Positions 16,001 through 18,799 of a DNA stretch of 18,799 bases are shown here, in pieces. Source of the stretch: an uncultured Saprospiraceae bacterium (GTDB lineage Bacteria > Bacteroidota > Bacteroidia > Chitinophagales > Saprospiraceae); contig CALGLS010000297.1 of NCBI GenBank assembly GCA_937959375.1, forward strand, positions 1 to 18,799. Direction: 5' to 3'. Position numbers and translations under genes: made by a program. Numbering within the stretch: position 1 is the stretch's first letter; every line of letters starts with the position of its first letter. The notes below the pieces were generated by a model, which saw nothing but the letters and a program-made list of their open reading frames with translations, did no database searches and was not told the origin of the DNA.

Positions 16001-18465
16001 ATACGGTGACTGTTTTTGATCAATTTGGTTGTACAGATACCGAATCTGTTAATATTGGATTCACCCCTGGACCAGACTTGCAGGTGTCAGAAATAATTGA
16101 CGAAACCTGTAGCTCGGGAGATGGTGGTGTTATTTTAACTACCGCTACAGGGACACCGAATTTCACTTACAACATCGGTTTTAATAATCAAAGTAGTCCG
16201 ATATTCGAAGGAGTTGAATCTGGAAATTATGTAGCGACAGTGACGGATAATAATGGATGTAGCGATACTGTTCCATTTACAATTGATGATTCACCTGGAC
16301 CAGAAGTCGCAACGACTACCAACGTAAATGATGCACATTGTGGACAGGCAGATGGTTCTTTTGTTGTCGTTGTTACAGGAGGAACAGCACCTTACACCTT
16401 TGATGCAGGAGATGGTGGTCAGACCTCTTCTACCATTAGTGGATTGCTGGCTGGAAGTTATGTTGTTACGGTAACGGATAATAATTTATGTACCATTACA
16501 ACTGCTGTGACAATTGATGATATTGCAGGGCCAGACTTATTGGTCAATGGAGTACAAGATGCCAACTGTGGGCAGGCAAACGGATCGGTCACCGTAGCTG
16601 GATCAGGAGGAGTCGGACCATACGTTTACAATATAGGATCAGGTAATCAACCTAACAGCACATTCAACGCACTTGTGGCTGGAACTTATTCGATAACAGT
16701 CACGGATGCAAATCAATGTACTGCTGAAGCAACTGCAACAATAAACGACATCGGCGGACCGAGTCTCAACATTAGTAGTCTGACCGATGAAACCTGTGGA
16801 TTGGCGAATGGTACCGTTACAATTTTTGCTTCAGGTGGAACCAGTCCTTATGTCTATGATATCGGAGGTGGTGGAACATCAAGCCCAACCTTTAGTGGTC
16901 TTGCTGCAGGTAACTATAATGTAACGGTAACTGATTTTACCAACTGTGATGCCATCATTCCTATCGTGGTTGTAAACATTGGAGTAGCACCAACTTCTGG
17001 CTTTTCTTATACGGCTGATGAAGGAACGGTAACATTGACCAACTCGAGTAGTGCCAACACAACAAGTTATAATTGGGTTTTTGGAGATGGTAATGCATCA
17101 ACTGATGAGAACCCGGTACACGTTTATGAAAATAGTGGCACCTATAACCTTTGCTTACAAGCAAATAATGATTGTGGTTTTGATGTCTTCTGTGAGTCGG
17201 TAACGGTAACGCTGCCACCAAGTATTGTAACTGTATCTGGTACGATTGAAAAAGAAACAGGTGTTCCGGTGACAACCGTAGAACTGAACTGTACTGGACA
17301 AAGTTCGATTATGAATAATGGAGATGGAACCTACGCGTTTGATATGTTGACAGCGGGAGGTGATTATGAAGTGACTGCCATCAAGGATACCCTTTACGGA
17401 AACGGTGTGTCAACCTTTGATGTATTTAATATTCAAAAGCATGTTTTGAACGTGGATACTTTGGAATCGCCATACTTGATAATTGCGGCAGATGTTGATA
17501 ACGGTGGCTTTGTAAGTACCTTTGATACCTATCGAATGCAGCAGGTTATTTTGGCAATAGTAGATACCTTCCCGAATAATACATCATGGCGTTTTGTTGC
17601 TAAAGATTATGTCTTTAATGATCCCTTGCATCCTTTGTCAGAAAATTTTTGGGAGTCTTTGAATTACACAGGCTTGATGACAGATACCATCAATCAGGAT
17701 TTGATTGCGATCAAAGTGGGTGATGTAACTTTAAATGCGAGTCCAGCATTTGCACCGGGATCTAACAATAATTTTGAGTTGTTACTAAACGATGCCTACC
17801 TAGTGTCTGACGAATTGGTGGAAGTTAGTTTTACACCAAAAGAAGCAAAGACCTTGGCCGCTATGCAGTTTGATCTCAACTTTGATACCGATGTATTGGA
17901 GTTTGTTGGAATAGAGTCTGTTGATGTGGAAGGATTGGATGCTGGTGATTTTGGTGAGCGCTTTTTGGATGAAGGTCGACTTAAGTTTGCCTGGTATGAT
18001 GTTACTGGAATGGGACAAGCGGTGGATGAAAGTACCACTTTATTTAAGTTGTTGTTTAAAGCAAAGCAGGGTGGTGCTCGATTGAGTAATCACTTAAATA
18101 TTATTCCATTCAAAGCAGAGAACGTGGTTTTTGAACCGAATGGTTTTGCATCCAATGTGTTGAGTGTTTTTGAAATGACGACAACTTCTACTACTGAAAC
18201 GTCAAAGGCTGGTTATGAGTTGATGAGTCAACCGAATCCATTTGCGACAACGACCAATATCCTAGTGCGCGTACCTGAATACGAGGCTGCTAGCATGCGG
18301 GTATATGATATCTCTGGAAGGTTGGTTTTCCAAAAGGAAATGCAACTCAACAAGGGAATGAATACGATAAATATTGAAGCAAATGATTTGCCATCGAAGG
18401 GACTGTATTATGTACAGCTTGCTTCTGAAGGCTATAGCCAAACGACTAAGATCATCTTGCAATAA
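13054..18465 (+). CDS. Giant secreted beta-helix/SprB-repeat/PKD/dockerin-like/cohesin-like protein with type A T9SS tail
   Basis: 1803 residues from ATG 13054. The frame is open back to a TTG at 13003, but the signal peptide (MKSRLLFSLLVLTGLLCL...LSAQ) begins at 13054, so that start is preferred. After an N-terminal beta-domain, two homologous right-handed beta-helix-like blocks follow (about 143-475 and 497-850; DGPGTLRDAI/SGPGSLAAAM, IDGSTQPG/VDGTSQPG), each ending in a GAPCQGxTYLG...ASEF/TSEF module. Six SprB repeats (about 860-1309) have C(G)xxNGS, GGxxPYxY and GxYxVTVTD motifs. Next come a PKD domain (about 1310-1387, YNWVFGDG), a carboxypeptidase-regulatory-like domain, a dockerin-like pair (about 1450-1502; loop DVDNGGFVSTFD), a cohesin-like domain (about 1574-1706) and a type A T9SS sorting domain (about 1721-1803: QPNPF, VYDISGRLVF, KGLYYVQL, KIILQ). 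It is likely a surface adhesin or carbohydrate-binding protein; no catalytic motif was identified. Confidence 0.88.
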   Translation: MKSRLLFSLLVLTGLLCLTSIDKLSAQTSYYSIDSIVISPPNPTHFDPIGIRVFGTATDSCSVLDTLDYGVYGFDFDLYMEWDTSQTMLCDTNSVAFDTTLQIGILAAGTYSINLLGSNYADSTNQQLEFTVSGATGACGSNSIIWVTSADDDGPGTLRDAIECANTTTGANQIYFNIPGLGDHTINVGAMTGDSLPAITDFSTTIDGSTQPGHGINQDYTPKISLNGASVNWTKPINGLEVQANDVEIYGLTIRGFPYNGIYANGIINLTVGAFAKGNGIFSNGAVQDVYPSYPGSYEGSGIHLNECSNTDIKANSIGVGSGNEYSGIYIENGGNDHVIGGNSVNDGNFISNNLVGVNIENASDFCLIKSNRFTCNSSAGIDFIGTVNQNIEPPSINLVTANMIQGTASVDGEVDIYISSDVNCSGAPCQGSTYLGTVAAAAGGAWTLSAPFAHGDTIQSGEQVVAQLIDATNNASEFSLCGIGSGLSACTDSIGQILVTNTNESGPGSLAAAMICADTTIGSNIIKFDIPGTGPHTIFVGATSGLSLQTITDEGTIVDGTSQPGYGVGGDFTPQIILDGGNATWTYPYEAFLIQADYSRVSAIQIVNFPNNAIKIDGVSNCVLSDNVIYNNGDAADEFPGAPGEGPFEGSGIVLENGSTDNYIYNNYIGTDYAEAIVGGNEYCGVLVGVDCDRNYIGNTGKGNVIANNLEGIRVMDLSTSVRISQNSIYCNSDEAIVLEGQANEVTPAPDFSLANFTSTTFLSGSIDEYFTPIPSLLVGASIELFLNDDSGCAGAPCQGKTYLGSSTLVGGFWQLSAPFDNNIELNDGDLVTTVFIDAAGNTSEFSECYIVANCMLDATPVVVNETCGNGNGSITFNMSGGPAPYVFDMGTGTQTSNVFSNLSEGTYTVTVTDAYNCTAIFSATLTDSPLPTVSTNNLVNEICDMQNGSFIATASGGTAPYFYTIGGTSGPNFNGLESGQYTVTVFDQFGCTDTESVNIGFTPGPDLQVSEIIDETCSSGDGGVILTTATGTPNFTYNIGFNNQSSPIFEGVESGNYVATVTDNNGCSDTVPFTIDDSPGPEVATTTNVNDAHCGQADGSFVVVVTGGTAPYTFDAGDGGQTSSTISGLLAGSYVVTVTDNNLCTITTAVTIDDIAGPDLLVNGVQDANCGQANGSVTVAGSGGVGPYVYNIGSGNQPNSTFNALVAGTYSITVTDANQCTAEATATINDIGGPSLNISSLTDETCGLANGTVTIFASGGTSPYVYDIGGGGTSSPTFSGLAAGNYNVTVTDFTNCDAIIPIVVVNIGVAPTSGFSYTADEGTVTLTNSSSANTTSYNWVFGDGNASTDENPVHVYENSGTYNLCLQANNDCGFDVFCESVTVTLPPSIVTVSGTIEKETGVPVTTVELNCTGQSSIMNNGDGTYAFDMLTAGGDYEVTAIKDTLYGNGVSTFDVFNIQKHVLNVDTLESPYLIIAADVDNGGFVSTFDTYRMQQVILAIVDTFPNNTSWRFVAKDYVFNDPLHPLSENFWESLNYTGLMTDTINQDLIAIKVGDVTLNASPAFAPGSNNNFELLLNDAYLVSDELVEVSFTPKEAKTLAAMQFDLNFDTDVLEFVGIESVDVEGLDAGDFGERFLDEGRLKFAWYDVTGMGQAVDESTTLFKLLFKAKQGGARLSNHLNIIPFKAENVVFEPNGFASNVLSVFEMTTTSTTETSKAGYELMSQPNPFATTTNILVRVPEYEAASMRVYDISGRLVFQKEMQLNKGMNTINIEANDLPSKGLYYVQLASEGYSQTTKIILQ
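13486..15600 (+). repeat. Duplicated beta-helix block (offset about 1.06-1.11 kb)
   Basis: The block beginning GGTAACCAGC near 13491 is repeated from GTAACCAATA at 14551. Shared landmarks in order are SGPGSL/DGPGTL, NIIKFDIPG/NQIYFNIPG, HTI, TQPG, an EGSGI segment, GNEY and a terminal GAPCQG (14332 and 15440). The offset grows from 1059 to about 1108 bp, so the copies differ by small indels. Confidence 0.75.
15631..16980 (+). repeat. Six tandem SprB repeats
   Basis: Six units of roughly 73-76 residues, opening NETCGNGNGS, NEICDMQNGS, DETCSSGDGG, DAHCGQADGS, DANCGQANGS and DETCGLANGT, each with a GTxPYxY-type strand, a GLxxGxYxVTVTD strand and a second cysteine. They match the repeat first described in the gliding adhesin SprB. 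Confidence 0.85.
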
Positions 18466-18490
18466 GATAAACCACGATATTCAGTTTATC
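18466..18490 (+). other. Short hairpin directly after the stop codon
   Basis: GATAAAC (18466-18472) pairs with GTTTATC (18484-18490) over an 11-nt loop, immediately after the TAA and before the terminator. It may protect the mRNA 3' end or be fortuitous. Confidence 0.4.
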
Positions 18491-18496
18491 GGGTTG

Positions 18497-18530
18497 AGCC
18501 CTTCTGTAACAATACGGGAGGGCTTTTTTT
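18497..18530 (+). terminator. Intrinsic terminator of the 13054-18465 gene
   Basis: AGCCCTTCTGTA (18497-18508) pairs with TACGGGAGGGCT (18513-18524) through 12 pairs including two G-U wobbles, with loop ACAA, followed by a seven-T run (18524-18530). It also separates this gene from the convergent DUF1508 gene. Confidence 0.85.
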
Positions 18531-18542
18531 ATGTCGTTTTTG

Positions 18543-18799
18543 TTATGCTTTTTTAGTCAGGTCAGTGATGCTTGCCTTGGGGACACTCTTCATGAGCGAG
18601 CTGATGCTGCGCTTCATACTGGCTTGGTCTGTGTACGGTAGGCTATCTGCGATTACTTCCCCGTTACCCGCTATGAGTTGGAACCAGACCTCTCCGTTTC
18701 TTTTCTTGTGGTGGCGAAAGCGGTGAGGAAGCACAATGTTTTTTATGACGGAGGAGATGCCTACTTTGGCGGATTGCTTGGCTTTGTAGCCTTGGCTGG
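18543..18799 (-). CDS. DUF1508 (YegP-like) tandem-domain protein, 3' part
   Basis: The minus-strand frame ends at TAA 18543-18545 and is open to the right edge of the window; the apparent GTG start at 18734 is internal. The first visible residues, SQGYKAKQSAKVGISSVIKN, are the end of one DUF1508 unit. A second unit follows after an RHHKKRN linker: GEVWFQLIAGNGEVIADS, YTDQASMKRSISSLMKSV. DUF1508 domains are short and often occur in tandem in YegP-like cytoplasmic proteins; their exact role is not established. The C-terminus ends ITDLTKKA. It converges on the 13054-18465 gene with only 77 bp between the stops. Confidence 0.75.
   Translation of the reverse strand, partial: SQGYKAKQSAKVGISSVIKNIVLPHRFRHHKKRNGEVWFQLIAGNGEVIADSLPYTDQASMKRSISSLMKSVPKASITDLTKKA

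Overview
The window looks like an accessory cell-surface region of a Bacteroidota chromosome, most likely Saprospiria-like. This is inferred from type IX secretion system (T9SS) sorting domains, a PorP/SprF-family protein, very long repeat-built secreted proteins, AT-rich leaders without Shine-Dalgarno sequences, and matches to the Bacteroidota -7 promoter element TAnnTTTG. No rRNA, tRNA, CRISPR array or intact transposase was seen.

Layout. (1) 2-577 (+): 3' end of a PorP/SprF-like outer-membrane protein. It is followed after 57 bp by (2) 634-3714 (+), a 1026-residue secreted protein: cohesin-like domain, one SprB-like repeat, six PKD/Ig-like repeats and a gliding-motility-associated (CHU_C, type B) C-terminal domain. 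(3) 3715-4683: about 1 kb without a convincing gene. It holds a hexanucleotide tandem tract inside a large inverted repeat, a run of stem-loops ending in a strong intrinsic terminator (a possible structured RNA, or a small 74-codon ORF), and two more plus-strand terminator-like hairpins. (4) 4684-6261 (-): a DUF547 protein fused to a beta-barrel-like C-terminal half, with its own candidate promoter. (5) 6462-11873 (-): a giant 1803-residue protein with a plant-type LRR head, an Ig-like domain, 22 tandem two-cysteine (LC...GCDS) repeats and a CHU_C tail homologous to that of gene 2. (6) 11874-13053: about 1.2 kb divergent intergenic region with several inverted repeats and a 154-bp MITE-like element with 16-bp terminal inverted repeats and a TTA duplication. 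(7) 13054-18465 (+): a second 1803-residue protein with two duplicated beta-helix blocks, six SprB repeats, a PKD domain, dockerin-like and cohesin-like domains and a type A T9SS tail. (8) 18543-18799 (-): 3' end of a tandem DUF1508 (YegP-like) protein, converging on gene 7.

How they fit together: three exported repeat proteins, two with CHU_C tails and one with a type A tail, lie near a PorP/SprF protein of the kind that pairs with type B T9SS substrates. They are probably displayed on the outer surface for adhesion, gliding or matrix binding. Cohesin-like domains occur in genes 2 and 7 and a dockerin-like module in gene 7, so assembly between these surface proteins is possible but unproven.
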